NCBI RefSeq assembly: GCF_006228125.1
Contig: NZ_VDFY01000068.1
Span: 1-64,000 of the forward strand
DNA length: 64,000 bases
Direction: 5' to 3'
From: Micromonospora orduensis
Lineage (GTDB): Bacteria > Actinomycetota > Actinomycetes > Mycobacteriales > Micromonosporaceae
Shown here one piece after another: positions 50,720 to 59,484 of this stretch. The first letter of the stretch is position 1. Each line of letters begins with the position of its first letter. The position numbers and the translations under genes were made by a program. A model generated the notes under the pieces. The model was not told the DNA's origin. It searched no databases and was given only the letters and a program-made list of their open reading frames with translations.

Positions 50720-51718
50720 ATGCCGCTCACCCGCAGTCTCGACGATTCGACAGTGGTGGTCACCGGTGCGTCCAGCGGCATCGGCACGGCCACCGCGTAC
50801 GCGCTGGCCCGCCGTGGCGTCGCCGTCGTACTGGCCGCCCGCAGCGAGACGGCCCTGCGCGAGGTGGCGCACCGCTGCCGGGAGCTTGGCGGCCAGGCGC
50901 TGGTCGTGTCGACCGACGTGACCGACCTGGAGTCGGTGCGGCAGTTGGCGGACCGGGCGGCGGCCGAGTTCGGGCGGATCGACGCCTGGGTGAACAACGC
51001 CGCGGTGAGCGCGGTGGGCCTGTTCGACGAGATCCCGGTCGCCGAGTTCCGCCGGGTGCTGGAGGTCAACCTGCTCGGCGCCGTGCACGGCATCAAGGCC
51101 GCGCTGCCGTACCTGGAGGCGGCCGGCGGCGGTGTCCTGGTCAACAACGCCTCGGTGCTGGCCGAGGTGGCGATGCCCTACCAGTCGGCGTACAACGCCA
51201 CCAAGCACGGCATCCGCGGGCTCGCCGACACTGTCCGGCAGGAGCTACGGGTCACCGGGCGGGGGCAGATCTCCGTCTGCACGGTCCTGCCGGCCACCAT
51301 CGACACCCCGTTCTTCCGGCACGCGGCCAACCACACCGGCCGCGAACTCGCGCCACCCCCGCCGGTCTACCCGCCGGAGGTCGTCGCCGAGACGATCGTC
51401 CGGCTGCTGCGCCGGCCACGCCGCGAGGCGTACGCGGGTGGCGCCGCCCGGCTCATCGGCCTTCAGTGGCGGCTCGCGCCCGCCCTCGTCGAGCGCACCC
51501 TCGCCTGGTACGCCCACCGCACCCAGTTCGGCCCGGGCGCGCGGATGGACAGCAGCGGCAACGTGTTCGACGCCGAGGCCGAGGCGCGCCGGGACGGCGG
51601 CTGGCACGGCCGACGTCACCAGTTGGTACGGATCACCGCCGCGTTCGGCCTCGCCGCCGCGGGCACCGCGGTCGGCACGATGGCGGCGATGAACCGCCGG
51701 TCCCGGCCGGTCCGCTGA
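50720..51718 (+). CDS. Short-chain dehydrogenase/reductase
   Basis: This 332-residue SDR has the cofactor loop VVTGASSGIGTATAYALA, NNAAVSAVGLFDE, catalytic Ser in NNASVLAEV and YQSAYNATKHGIRGL holding Tyr and Lys. The extra C-terminal 90 residues include a hydrophobic helix (AAFGLAAAGTAVGTMAAM) that may anchor it to the membrane. M. tuberculosis also has an SDR (Rv3224) in this part of the conserved region, though the position is not the same. The substrate is unknown. The stop shares one base with the next start (TGATG). Confidence 0.9.
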   Translation: MPLTRSLDDSTVVVTGASSGIGTATAYALARRGVAVVLAARSETALREVAHRCRELGGQALVVSTDVTDLESVRQLADRAAAEFGRIDAWVNNAAVSAVGLFDEIPVAEFRRVLEVNLLGAVHGIKAALPYLEAAGGGVLVNNASVLAEVAMPYQSAYNATKHGIRGLADTVRQELRVTGRGQISVCTVLPATIDTPFFRHAANHTGRELAPPPPVYPPEVVAETIVRLLRRPRREAYAGGAARLIGLQWRLAPALVERTLAWYAHRTQFGPGARMDSSGNVFDAEAEARRDGGWHGRRHQLVRITAAFGLAAAGTAVGTMAAMNRRSRPVR

Positions 51719-52515
51719 TGTCTGGCGTCGACCGACCGGATGCGGCATCCGTCACCGGCGCGCACAATGGGGCGATCATGCCGACCGCTTCGCGTTGCCT
51801 CGTGGAGATCGACGACTCGTCGGCTGTGGTCCGGTTGACTGGTGTGCTCGACGCCGGCGCGGCGGACGCGGTCCGCGCCGCGCTGCTCGCCCGGCTCAGT
51901 GACCGCCCCGGCCCGGTGGTGGTCGATCTGACCGGACTGCGGGTCGCCGACCCGGCCGTGCGGGGGGTTTTCGCCGAGGTGCGCCGGGAGGTCGCTGACT
52001 GGCCGGCCGCGGACCTGCTGCTCTGCGACCCGACGGTCGCCGGGCCCGACCAGCCGGACGCCGCGCTGGGCGTCCCGGCCTGGCCCACCCTGGACGGCGC
52101 GCTGGCGGCGCTCGCGGCGACACCGATGGCGGCGGTGCTCACCGCCGACCTGGCCCCGGCGGTGGGAGCCGCCCGGGAGGCCCGCGAGATGGTCACCACC
52201 GGGTGCGAGCGCTGGGGCATGCCGACCCTCGTCGACCCGGCGTGCATCGCGGTCACCGAGATGGTCAACAACGTGGTGGCGCACGCCCGGACGGCGATGA
52301 CGGTGCGGCTGGCGCCGCACGACAGCACCCTGCACCTGGCGGTCCGGGACCACTCCCCGCGACAGCCGACGTTCGCGGGACTGTCCCCGCCGGACCGGGT
52401 GGGCGGCCGAGGGCTGCTGCTGATCGACACGGTGGCCCGCCGGTGGGGCAGCAGCCCCGTACCGGACGGGAAGGTCGTCTGGTGCGTGCTGTACCTCGAC
52501 GACGAGGCCAACTGA
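51718..52515 (+). CDS. STAS-like domain fused to RsbW-like ATPase domain
   Basis: This 265-residue protein joins two halves of a partner-switching system. The N-terminal domain (about 27-115) has the STAS fold pattern (SSAVVRLTGVLDAGAADAVRAAL in parts, VVVDLTGLRVADPAVRGVF), but the phosphorylatable Ser of DSSG is replaced by DPAV. The C-terminal domain (about 145-262) is a GHKL ATPase with TEMVNNVVAHA (N box), VRDHSPRQPTF and GGRGLLLID. It is coupled to the SDR gene by TGATG. An ATG 20 codons later, which follows CACAAT, is an alternative start. A sigma partner is not encoded nearby. Confidence 0.85.
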   Translation: MSGVDRPDAASVTGAHNGAIMPTASRCLVEIDDSSAVVRLTGVLDAGAADAVRAALLARLSDRPGPVVVDLTGLRVADPAVRGVFAEVRREVADWPAADLLLCDPTVAGPDQPDAALGVPAWPTLDGALAALAATPMAAVLTADLAPAVGAAREAREMVTTGCERWGMPTLVDPACIAVTEMVNNVVAHARTAMTVRLAPHDSTLHLAVRDHSPRQPTFAGLSPPDRVGGRGLLLIDTVARRWGSSPVPDGKVVWCVLYLDDEAN

Positions 52516-52600
52516 CCGGGCTTTCACCTCCGCTGCCCGGTTCCGCGTCGTACCTCCGGGGACCCGGTTACGGCGGGAGGGCAGCGGGTAGTGGTCAGAC

Positions 52601-53173
52601 ATGCGCGACAACGAGTACCCGACCCCCGTGTCCGACACCGAGTCCCAGGGGCTGCCGGACACCGCCGATGACGACTCGACCGCCAACGACGACGTCCTCA
52701 CCGGGCGCGAGGCGGACGGCCCGGACCCGGCCCAGCTGCCCGGAGACCGCACGCCGGTCGCGGTGGACCGGTTCGGGACCACCGCCGAGGAGCAGCTCGA
52801 CGGCGAGTCGTTGGACTACAAGCTCGACCGGGAGGTGTACGAGCGCCCGGCGGACGACCCGCTGGCCGGCACGATCGACCCGAAGATCGCCTTCGAGGCG
52901 GACAACCTGGAAGCCGCGGCGGAGGCCCAGCTGGACGCCGACGTGATGAACCCGGGGCCCACCTCCGACCCGAACTCGCCGGTCTCCCTCTACGACCACG
53001 GCCAGCTCGGCACGGTGGCCGACGCGACGGTGGGCCGGCTGGTCGAACCGGACGAGGGGGCGCACACCGACCAGGAGACCGACTCGGTGGCGTACGACGC
53101 CGGCTCGGCCGGTGGCGGGGCGAGCGCCGAGGAACTGGCCATCCACGAGACGGAGCCGCCGCGCTCGGTCTGA
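52601..53173 (+). CDS. DUF5709-domain protein
   Basis: This 190-residue, strongly acidic soluble protein has the actinobacterial DUF5709 pattern: DTESQGLPDTADD near the start, TTAEEQLDGESLDYKLDRE in the middle and VGRLVEPDEGAHTDQETDSVAYDAG followed by GASAEELAIHE at the end. No enzyme motif or membrane segment is visible; composition suggests partial disorder. The function of DUF5709 is unknown. It lies between the STAS-ATPase fusion and a convergent two-component operon. Confidence 0.88.
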   Translation: MRDNEYPTPVSDTESQGLPDTADDDSTANDDVLTGREADGPDPAQLPGDRTPVAVDRFGTTAEEQLDGESLDYKLDREVYERPADDPLAGTIDPKIAFEADNLEAAAEAQLDADVMNPGPTSDPNSPVSLYDHGQLGTVADATVGRLVEPDEGAHTDQETDSVAYDAGSAGGGASAEELAIHETEPPRSV

Positions 53174-53179
53174 GCCCGG

Positions 53180-53845
53180 TCAGTCGTCCAGGCCGCGTTC
53201 GATGGCGTACCGGGTCAGCTCTACCCGGTTGTGCAGATGCAGCTTGCCCAGCGTGTTCTGCACGTGGTTCTGCACGGTGCGGTGCGACAGCCCGAGCCGC
53301 TGGGCGATCTGCTTGTACGACATCCCCTTCGCCACCAGTCGCAGCACCTCGGTCTCCCGGTCGGTGAGCCGGGGCGCGCCCGGTTCCGTACCGTCGCCCG
53401 GCTCGGCCACCGGCCCGGCGGCCAGCCGGCGGTACTCGCCGAGGACCAGCCCCGCCAGGCCGGGGGTGAAGACCGGATCGTTGGCCGCGGTGCGGCGCAC
53501 GGCGTCGAGGAACTCGGCAGGCGCTGTCGACTTCACCAGGTAGCCGGTGGCCCCCGCCTTGACCGCGTCCAGCACGCTCTGCTGTTCGCCGCTGGCGCTG
53601 AGCATGAGCACCCGTACGTCGGGCAGCGCCGCGCGCAGCCCGAGGATCACCTCGACTCCGGAGATGTCCGGTAGTTGCAGGTCGAGGACGACCACGTCGG
53701 GGCGGGCGGCGGCGGCCACCCGGACCGCCTGCCGCCCCTCGCCGCTGGTCGCCACCACCAGGAAGCCGGCCTCGGTGAGGTCGCGGGCCACGCCTTCGCG
53801 CCACATCGGGTGGTCGTCGACGACCATCACCCGCACCTGCGTCAT
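53180..53845 (-). CDS. NarL/LuxR-type response regulator
   Basis: This 221-residue DNA-binding regulator has an N-terminal receiver (about 5-118) with VVDDHPMWREG, phospho-acceptor Asp in VVLDLQLPDISG and Lys in YLVKSTAPAEF. The C-terminal LuxR helix-turn-helix reads LTDRETEVLRLVAKGMSYKQIAQRLGLSHRTVQNHVQNTLGKL across about 150-195. It overlaps the kinase gene upstream by ATGA, so it should be phosphorylated by that kinase. The target genes are unknown. Confidence 0.93.
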   Translation of the reverse strand: MTQVRVMVVDDHPMWREGVARDLTEAGFLVVATSGEGRQAVRVAAAARPDVVVLDLQLPDISGVEVILGLRAALPDVRVLMLSASGEQQSVLDAVKAGATGYLVKSTAPAEFLDAVRRTAANDPVFTPGLAGLVLGEYRRLAAGPVAEPGDGTEPGAPRLTDRETEVLRLVAKGMSYKQIAQRLGLSHRTVQNHVQNTLGKLHLHNRVELTRYAIERGLDD

Positions 53846-54966
53846 CGCCGCGACCTCGGCACGGTCAGCTCGATCTCGGTGCCGGCCTCCGGCGCCGAGA
53901 TGATCCGGACCGTCCCGCCCAGGTCGGTGACCCGTCCCCGGATCGACTGGCTCACACCGAGCCGGCCCTGCTCGGCGGCCTCGGTCAGCCGGCCGTCCGG
54001 AATGCCCGGCCCTTCGTCCCGGATCGACACGGTCACAGTCGTCCCCTCGTCCTCGATCAGCACCCAGGCCCGTCCACCGGCATGCCGTCCCACGTTGTCC
54101 AGGGCCGCGCCGGTCGCGGCCGCCAGCTCTCCGGCCACCTGCCGGGGCAGCGACACCGGGGTGGCGGGGGCCGAGAGCGACACCACCGACGAGGCGTACC
54201 GCCCGAGCAGGCTCCGCAGGTCCACCGCGTCGGCGTCCGATCCGCCGGGGGTGGTGGTGCCCGCGATCAGTGCCCGCAGCGCGGCTTCCTGCTCACCGGC
54301 GAGCCGGGCCAGGTCGCCGGCCTCGCCGGGCAGGTCCGCGCCGCGCCGCTGCACAAGCGCCAGCACCTGGAGCACCGAGTCGTGGATGTCCCGGGCCAGC
54401 CGCTCCCGCTCCCGGGTGGCCGCCTCCAGCTCGACCGCGCGTTGCAGCCGCTCCTCGGCGGCCACCGCGAGTCGGGCCACGTGCCCGACCACCACGCCGG
54501 CGAGCAGCATCAGGATCACGCCGGTGAACGAGGACTGGCCGATCCGTTCCCGGGTGGCCAGGTCCGCGCCGGCGACCACCAGCGCCGCCACCGTGCCGCG
54601 CCGGCGGCCGCCGGAGACGGCCCAGGCCAGCACCGGGCCGGCCATCCAGGCCACCCCCAGGGTGGGTACGCCGTGGGCGAGCGCCGTCCGGCCGACCACC
54701 CAGGGGGTGGAGAGCACGATGGCCACCACCACCCCGAGGTCGGCCAGCAGCAGCGGCCAGCGCCGCCAGGCCGGGCGGGCGTAGCCGACGGCCGTCGCCG
54801 TGGTCCAGGCGATCATGACCAGGACCAGGACGCCGGCGGCGTACGGGTGGGCGTACCGGTCGGCGTCGCGCACCGAGAGCACGCAGACGTACCCCAGGGA
54901 CGCCACCCGGAACACCGCGAGGGCGCGCCAGAGTGGCACCTCGAAACCACCGGGCGGTGACGACAT
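53842..54966 (-). CDS. Membrane sensor histidine kinase (HisKA_3, NarX-like)
   Basis: This 374-residue kinase has five or six N-terminal membrane helices (about 10-170) and no large extracellular domain, resembling MacS-type sensors of actinomycetes. HisKA_3 follows with ERLARDIHDSVLQVLALVQRRG (phospho-His in the DIHD motif) and a compact ATPase domain (AALDNVGRHAGG, IRDEGPGIPDGRL). The start is the ATG before SSPPGGFEVP. The stop overlaps the LuxR-type regulator by ATGA. The signal may be membrane-embedded. Confidence 0.92.
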   Translation of the reverse strand: MSSPPGGFEVPLWRALAVFRVASLGYVCVLSVRDADRYAHPYAAGVLVLVMIAWTTATAVGYARPAWRRWPLLLADLGVVVAIVLSTPWVVGRTALAHGVPTLGVAWMAGPVLAWAVSGGRRRGTVAALVVAGADLATRERIGQSSFTGVILMLLAGVVVGHVARLAVAAEERLQRAVELEAATRERERLARDIHDSVLQVLALVQRRGADLPGEAGDLARLAGEQEAALRALIAGTTTPGGSDADAVDLRSLLGRYASSVVSLSAPATPVSLPRQVAGELAAATGAALDNVGRHAGGRAWVLIEDEGTTVTVSIRDEGPGIPDGRLTEAAEQGRLGVSQSIRGRVTDLGGTVRIISAPEAGTEIELTVPRSRR

Positions 54967-55086
54967 GGCGGTCAGGATGCCATAGCGGGACCGGGCGCGC
55001 GGTAGGCGGCGAGTGCGGTTCGGGAAACCCTGACGTACGGTGGAAATGCCGCGAAATACTTCGAGCTTCGCCGTCGGGACGGGCCC

Positions 55087-55542
55087 ATGACGAACGCAGA
55101 TCCGCACGCAGCGCGTACGGTTGTGCCCATCGAACCAGCCCTCCTTGTCGCCGAGGCCTTCGACCAGGCCCAGGTGACCGAGATTCGACACTCGGTCACC
55201 TCCTGCGCGCATGCCTGCGGGTTGACCGGCCAACGGCTGGACGACTTCGTGCTGGCGATCAACGAACTGATCACGAACGCGGTGCGGCACGGCGGTGGGC
55301 GGGGTTGGCTGCGGCTCTGGCAGGAGCCGGGGGCACTGGTCTGCGAGGTCGCCGACCACGGGCACGGGATCAGCCCGCGACGGTTGGGTGACCGCAGTCG
55401 ACCGGCGCCGGACACCGCCGGCGGCTGGGGTCTCTGGCTGGCCCGTGAGCTGACCGACGCCATGGAGGTCGCCACCGGCACCACTGGCACAACCGTCCGC
55501 GTCATGGCCGGCCTCACCAACCACGACCACACCGCGCGCTGA
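55087..55542 (+). CDS. RsbW-like ATP-binding protein
   Basis: This 151-residue protein has a single GHKL ATPase domain with a proper N box (LAINELITNAVRHGG, including the Mg-binding Asn), G1 box (VADHGHGI) and G2 (GGWGLWLARELTD). It belongs to the anti-sigma/antitoxin-like ATPases that phosphorylate a STAS antagonist or bind a sigma factor. It stands alone, with no STAS or sigma gene next to it. The C-terminus ends in a hairpin shared with the convergent prs gene. Confidence 0.88.
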   Translation: MTNADPHAARTVVPIEPALLVAEAFDQAQVTEIRHSVTSCAHACGLTGQRLDDFVLAINELITNAVRHGGGRGWLRLWQEPGALVCEVADHGHGISPRRLGDRSRPAPDTAGGWGLWLARELTDAMEVATGTTGTTVRVMAGLTNHDHTAR

Positions 55543-55558
55543 CCGCCCGCGCGGTCAG
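55539..55558. terminator. Short hairpin overlapping both stop codons
   Basis: CTGACCGC and GCGGTCAG form an 8-bp stem with a CCGC loop. Both stop codons, of the ATPase gene and the convergent prs-like gene, are inside the stem. It is short for a terminator but well placed. Confidence 0.55.
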
Positions 55559-56493
55559 GCGAAGAGCGCGGAGACGGACTCCCCGTTGTGTATCCGCCGC
55601 ATGGCCTCGGCCAGGGCGGGCGCCACCGAGAGCACCTGGAGTTTCGGCACCCGCTTCTCGGCGGCGATGGGGACCGTGTTGGTGCAGACGATCTCCAGTA
55701 CGCCGTCCTGGTCGCTGAGCCGGCGCAGGGCGTCGCCGGAGAAGAGGCCGTGCGTACAGGCCAACCGGATCGAGCGGACCTTCAGGCCGCGCAGGTGCTC
55801 CATCAGCTCGACCACCGTGCTGCCCTTGGCGATCTCGTCGTCCAGCACGATGACGTCCCGGTCGGCCACCTCGCCGATCACCGCGCTGATCTTGACGAGG
55901 TCGTCGCTGAACCGCTGCTTCGCGCCGGCCGCCACGGGCGTGCCGAGCAACCGGGCGAAGGCGGCGGCCTCCTTGGCGTTGCCCAGGTCGGGCGAGACCA
56001 CCACGGTGTCGCTCAGGTCGTAGCGCCGGAAGTGGGTGGCCAGCTCCCGCAGCGCGTGCAGGTGGTCCACCGGGACGCTGAAGAAGCCGTGCACCTGCGG
56101 CGAGTGCAGGGTCATCGCGAGAACCCGGTCAGCGCCGGCCGAGGTGAGCAGGTCGGCGACGAGCCGGGCGCCGATCGAGATCCGTGGGGCGTCCTTCTTG
56201 TCCGAGCGGGCGTACGCGTAGTGCGGCAGCACCACGGTGATCCGCCCGGCGGACGCCCCCCGGGCCGCGTCGATCATCAGCAGCAGTTCGACCAGGTTCT
56301 CCTGTACCGGTGGCACCAGCGGCTGGATCAGGAACACGTCCCGCTCGCGGCAGTTGGCCTGCAACTGCACTTCCAGACAGTCGTTGGCGAACCGGGAGAC
56401 CCGCACCGGATGCAGCGGCACCCCCAGGTGAGCGCAGATCTCGGCGGCGAGGTCGGGATGGGCGGTTCCACTGAAAACGGCGATGTCGCGCAC
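55555..56493 (-). CDS. Divergent ribose-phosphate pyrophosphokinase (Prs-like)
   Basis: This 312-residue protein has two phosphoribosyltransferase-type domains. It keeps VFLIQPLVPPVQENLVELLLMIDAARGA and VLPHYAYARSDKKDAPRISIGARLVADLL of PRPP synthases. Other motifs deviate: the FSDGE block is FANDCLE, and the PRPP-binding loop is VLDDEIAKGSTVVEL instead of DDxxxTGGT-like. It could make PRPP as a second isoform or have a related pyrophosphokinase role. The GTG start follows TACCAT at eight bases. It lies upstream of nothing else on its strand; purC is a separate gene 141 bp away on the other side. Confidence 0.85.
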   Translation of the reverse strand: MRDIAVFSGTAHPDLAAEICAHLGVPLHPVRVSRFANDCLEVQLQANCRERDVFLIQPLVPPVQENLVELLLMIDAARGASAGRITVVLPHYAYARSDKKDAPRISIGARLVADLLTSAGADRVLAMTLHSPQVHGFFSVPVDHLHALRELATHFRRYDLSDTVVVSPDLGNAKEAAAFARLLGTPVAAGAKQRFSDDLVKISAVIGEVADRDVIVLDDEIAKGSTVVELMEHLRGLKVRSIRLACTHGLFSGDALRRLSDQDGVLEIVCTNTVPIAAEKRVPKLQVLSVAPALAEAMRRIHNGESVSALFA

Positions 56494-56634
56494 GTTCGCA
56501 CATGGTAGGCCACGGCCTGATCGACGTGACGCCGGTCACACCTCGCCGCCGCTCCCGGTGGAGCACGACGCCGAGGAGATCTGGGACAAGGGCCGTGCAG
56601 CGCACCCTCGACTGGGTGGAGTGAGGGCGGGCGG

Positions 56635-57468
56635 TCACTCCCAGCGGTTGCCGGTGAGCTTCTCGTAGACCTCGACGTAGCGGGCGCGGGTCGCCTCGAC
56701 CACCTCGGCCGGCACGTCCGGGGCGGGGGCCTGCTTGTTCCAGCCGCTGCCGGTGGCCCAGTCCCGCACGTACTGCTTGTCGTAGGAGAACTGCACCCGG
56801 CCCGGCTGGTACGACTCGGCAGGCCAGAACCGCGACGAGTCGGAGGTGAGCAGTTCGTCGGCGAGGACCAGCGTGCCGTCCGGCGCCCAGCCCAGCTCGA
56901 TCTTGGTGTCGGCGATCAGGATGCCCCGGTCGGCGGCCAGCTCGGCGCCGCGCCGGTAGATGTCGATGGTGATCTGCCGCAACCGCTCGGCGGTGTCCTG
57001 ACCCACCTTCGCCACCACGTCGTCGAACGTGATCGGCTCGTCGTGCTCGCCCATCGGCGCCTTGCTCGACGGCGTGAAGATCGGCTCGGGCAGGATCGAC
57101 GCCTCGCCGAGCCCTCGGGGCAGCGGTACGCCGGAGACCGCGCCGGTGCGCTCGTACTCCCGCAGGCCGCCGCCGGTGAGGTAGCCCCGGGCGACGCACT
57201 CGACCGGGACCATGTCGAGCCGCTGGCAGCGGATGGCCCGCCCGGCGAACTCGGCGGGCACGTGGGTGGCGGAGATGACGTGGTTCGGTACCAGGTCGGC
57301 GAGCTGCTCGAACCACCAGAGCGAGAGCGCGCTGAGCAGGCGACCCTTGTCCGGGATCGGCGTCGGCAGCGCCACGTCGTAGATCGAGATCCGGTCCGAG
57401 GCGACCAGGATCAGGTCGTCGCCGTCGGCGTAGACGTCCCGAACCTTGCCCGAGTGCAGAAGTTCCAC
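56635..57468 (-). CDS. purC: Phosphoribosylaminoimidazole-succinocarboxamide synthase (SAICAR synthetase)
   Basis: This 277-residue purine-biosynthesis enzyme adds aspartate to CAIR. Motifs are LLHSGKVRDVY, ASDRISIYDVALPTPIPDKG, VPVECVARGYLTGGGLREYE, FTPSSKAPMGEHDEPI, ADTKIELGWA and the PDSSRFWPA-like block SDSSRFWPAESY. The GTG before ELLHSGKV matches the usual start in relatives; an ATG eight codons upstream is also possible. TACTAG lies just before the GTG. It is divergent from the sugar-binding lipoprotein gene. Confidence 0.95.
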   Translation of the reverse strand: MELLHSGKVRDVYADGDDLILVASDRISIYDVALPTPIPDKGRLLSALSLWWFEQLADLVPNHVISATHVPAEFAGRAIRCQRLDMVPVECVARGYLTGGGLREYERTGAVSGVPLPRGLGEASILPEPIFTPSSKAPMGEHDEPITFDDVVAKVGQDTAERLRQITIDIYRRGAELAADRGILIADTKIELGWAPDGTLVLADELLTSDSSRFWPAESYQPGRVQFSYDKQYVRDWATGSGWNKQAPAPDVPAEVVEATRARYVEVYEKLTGNRWE

Positions 57469-57618
57469 GCGCCCTAGTACACCACGCGGCATCGGGGGGC
57501 CTGATTCGCCCACCGCGCCGGGGGTGGACGCCGGGGTGACCGGACGGACGTTGACACCCTCCTGCGCCGCCTGCGTGAATGGTCCGACCGCCGCCCACGC
57601 AGGTGCCAGGAGACCCCC

Positions 57619-58941
57619 GTGCCCGTTGTTCGACCCCCGATCGGCGCCGACCCGGGCCGACGCCGCCTGCTCACCGCGCTGGCCGGCGCTCCCCTGCTGG
57701 CGGCCGGCGGGCTGGCCGGGTGCAGCGACGGCGCCACCACGTCCAGCCAGGACGGGCCGGTCGAGCTGTCGGTCTTCTGGTGGGGTGGCCCGAGGCGGGC
57801 GGAACTCACCGAGAAGGCGCTGCGGCTCTACTCGGCGCGCAACCCCCAGGTCACCTTCCGGGTCACCTGGCAGGGCGTCGACGGCTACTACGAGCGGCTG
57901 GCCACCCAGGCGGCCGGCGGCAACGTGCCGGATCTGATCCAGATCGACGACTCCGTGCTGACCGAGTACACCCAACGCCAGATCATCCTCGACCTCACCG
58001 ACCGCGTCGCCGATCACCGGGTGGACCTGCGCGGCCTGCCGGAGGGCCTCATCCGCTACGGCACGGTGGACGGTCGGACGATGGCCGTCGCCGCTGGGCA
58101 GACCCTCGCCGGGGTGGTCTTCAACCGGGACCTGCTGCGGGAGCTGCGGATGCCGGAGCCGCGCGCGGCGATGAGCTGGACCGAGTACATCTCCTGGGCG
58201 ACGCAGGTCACCGAGGCCGGCGACGGCCGGGTGGCCGGCACCATGGACGGGTCCGGCGACTACCGCGCGCTCTGGCTGTGGCTGCGTTCGCAGGGCGGCG
58301 AGTTCTACCGGGGGCGGCAGTTGGGCTTCGGCGCGGACGAGCTGATCAGCTGGTTCGAGCTCTGGCAGCGGGCCCGCGCCGACCGGGCGACGCCCGGCGC
58401 GGCGCTGATCGAGCAGGCCGACGGTGGCGAGCCGGCCCGGCAACTGGTCGTGACCGGACTGACCGCCGCGTCCTTCGCCTGGTCGCACCAGCTACCGGAG
58501 ATGCAACGACTCACCGGGTCCGAGTTGGGCGTGGTCGGCTTCCCCGGCCCGTCGGGGGCGCAGTGGGCGCGGGCGTCGATGTACTGGGCGGCGTTCCGGG
58601 GCACCCGCCACCCGGACACCGTCGCCGACGTCATCAACTTCCTGACCACGAACGGCGAGGCCGGCACCCTCCTCGGCCACGAGCGTGGCCTGAACCCCAG
58701 CCTCGCCGTCCGCCGCTACGCCGAGGGCAGCATCACCGACCCCGTCCAGCGACGGGCCGCCGCGTTCGGCGCCAGCATCGCCGACCAGCTCGGGCCGGCG
58801 CCCGCGCCACCACCCAAGGGGCACGCCAGGGTACGGACCCTGCTGGTCACCGCCGCCGAGCGCATCCGCGTCAAGCGGGACGGCACCCGTGAGGCCACCG
58901 CGCGCTTCCTGTCCCAGGCCATCGCGGCGCTCGCGGGCTGA
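57619..58941 (+). CDS. Orphan ABC sugar-binding lipoprotein (family 1 solute-binding protein)
   Basis: This 440-residue extracellular solute-binding protein has a twin-arginine-like signal (GRRRLLTALAGAPLL) and a lipobox LAGC, so it should be exported by Tat and lipidated. The mature part has VELSVFWWGGPRRAELTEKAL, GNVPDLIQIDDSVL and GFPGPSGAQWARASMYWAA, typical of oligosaccharide-binding proteins. No permease or ATPase gene adjoins it, so it must work with a transporter encoded elsewhere or have a sensing role. GTG start. The ligand is unknown. Confidence 0.88.
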   Translation: MPVVRPPIGADPGRRRLLTALAGAPLLAAGGLAGCSDGATTSSQDGPVELSVFWWGGPRRAELTEKALRLYSARNPQVTFRVTWQGVDGYYERLATQAAGGNVPDLIQIDDSVLTEYTQRQIILDLTDRVADHRVDLRGLPEGLIRYGTVDGRTMAVAAGQTLAGVVFNRDLLRELRMPEPRAAMSWTEYISWATQVTEAGDGRVAGTMDGSGDYRALWLWLRSQGGEFYRGRQLGFGADELISWFELWQRARADRATPGAALIEQADGGEPARQLVVTGLTAASFAWSHQLPEMQRLTGSELGVVGFPGPSGAQWARASMYWAAFRGTRHPDTVADVINFLTTNGEAGTLLGHERGLNPSLAVRRYAEGSITDPVQRRAAAFGASIADQLGPAPAPPPKGHARVRTLLVTAAERIRVKRDGTREATARFLSQAIAALAG

Positions 58942-58955
58942 GCACCGGCGGCCGG

Positions 58956-59207
58956 TCAGCGCGGCGGGCCGCCCCGACGGTTACGGGTCAGGCGCAGCAC
59001 CAGGAACACGATCACCCCCACCACCACCAGGCAGCAGAGCAGTCCGAGGAAGCCGAAGCCGCCACCGCGGGACCGCCGCCGCGCGGCCTCCACCACCAGC
59101 TCGCCGGTGCCCGTTGACGCCCAGGCCGCCACGGGCACGAAGACCGCCAGCACGACCGTACCGAGGACCGCGCCGAGCCGGCCCCACCACCTACCGAATG
59201 AAGACAT
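58956..59207 (-). CDS. Small secreted or membrane protein with two hydrophobic helices
   Basis: This 83-residue protein has a signal-like N-terminal helix (LGAVLGTVVLAVFVPVAAWA), a short basic middle (EAARRRSRGG), then a second helix (FGFLGLLCCLVVVGVIVFLVLRL) and a basic end (RNRRGGPPR). It may be a signal peptide plus single-pass protein or a double-pass one. The ATG precedes SSFGRWW. The convergent sugar-binding gene ends 14 bp away. I do not recognise the family. Confidence 0.65.
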   Translation of the reverse strand: MSSFGRWWGRLGAVLGTVVLAVFVPVAAWASTGTGELVVEAARRRSRGGGFGFLGLLCCLVVVGVIVFLVLRLTRNRRGGPPR

Positions 59208-59367
59208 GTGCCCATCCTCGCCGAACGGCGCAACCCCGGCACGTCGGTCCATGCCGAATTCACGGGACCGGGCCGGCGGGGCGCAACGATCTCAAAACCT
59301 CCCGGCAAAGATGATCGCCGCGCACCAGGTCCTCGGCGGGATGCCGGCGGGAACGGGCGGGAAAGCG

Positions 59368-59403
59368 GAAAGCCCGCCTCCGGCGAACCGGAAACGGGCT
59401 TTC
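59368..59403 (-). terminator. Terminator of the first initiator tRNA
   Basis: GAAAGCCCG and CGGGCTTTC form a 9-bp outer stem, with an inner TCCGG...CCGGA stem. On the minus strand this follows the tRNA by seven bases. An identical copy follows the second tRNA. Confidence 0.85.
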
Positions 59404-59410
59404 CTTCTTG

Positions 59411-59484
59411 TAGCGGGGACAGGATTTGAACCTGCGACCTCTGGGTTATGAGCCCAGCGAGCTACCGAGCTGCTCCACCCCGCG
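59411..59484 (-). tRNA. tRNA-fMet (CAT), copy 1
   Basis: This 74-base tRNA has anticodon CAT, read on the minus strand. Initiator features are seen: a mismatched first acceptor pair (C1 against T72) and three consecutive G-C pairs in the anticodon stem (GGG/CCC). The T loop is TTCAAAT. The terminal CCA is not encoded (ACA follows). A copy with the same sequence lies 199 bp away. Confidence 0.96.
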
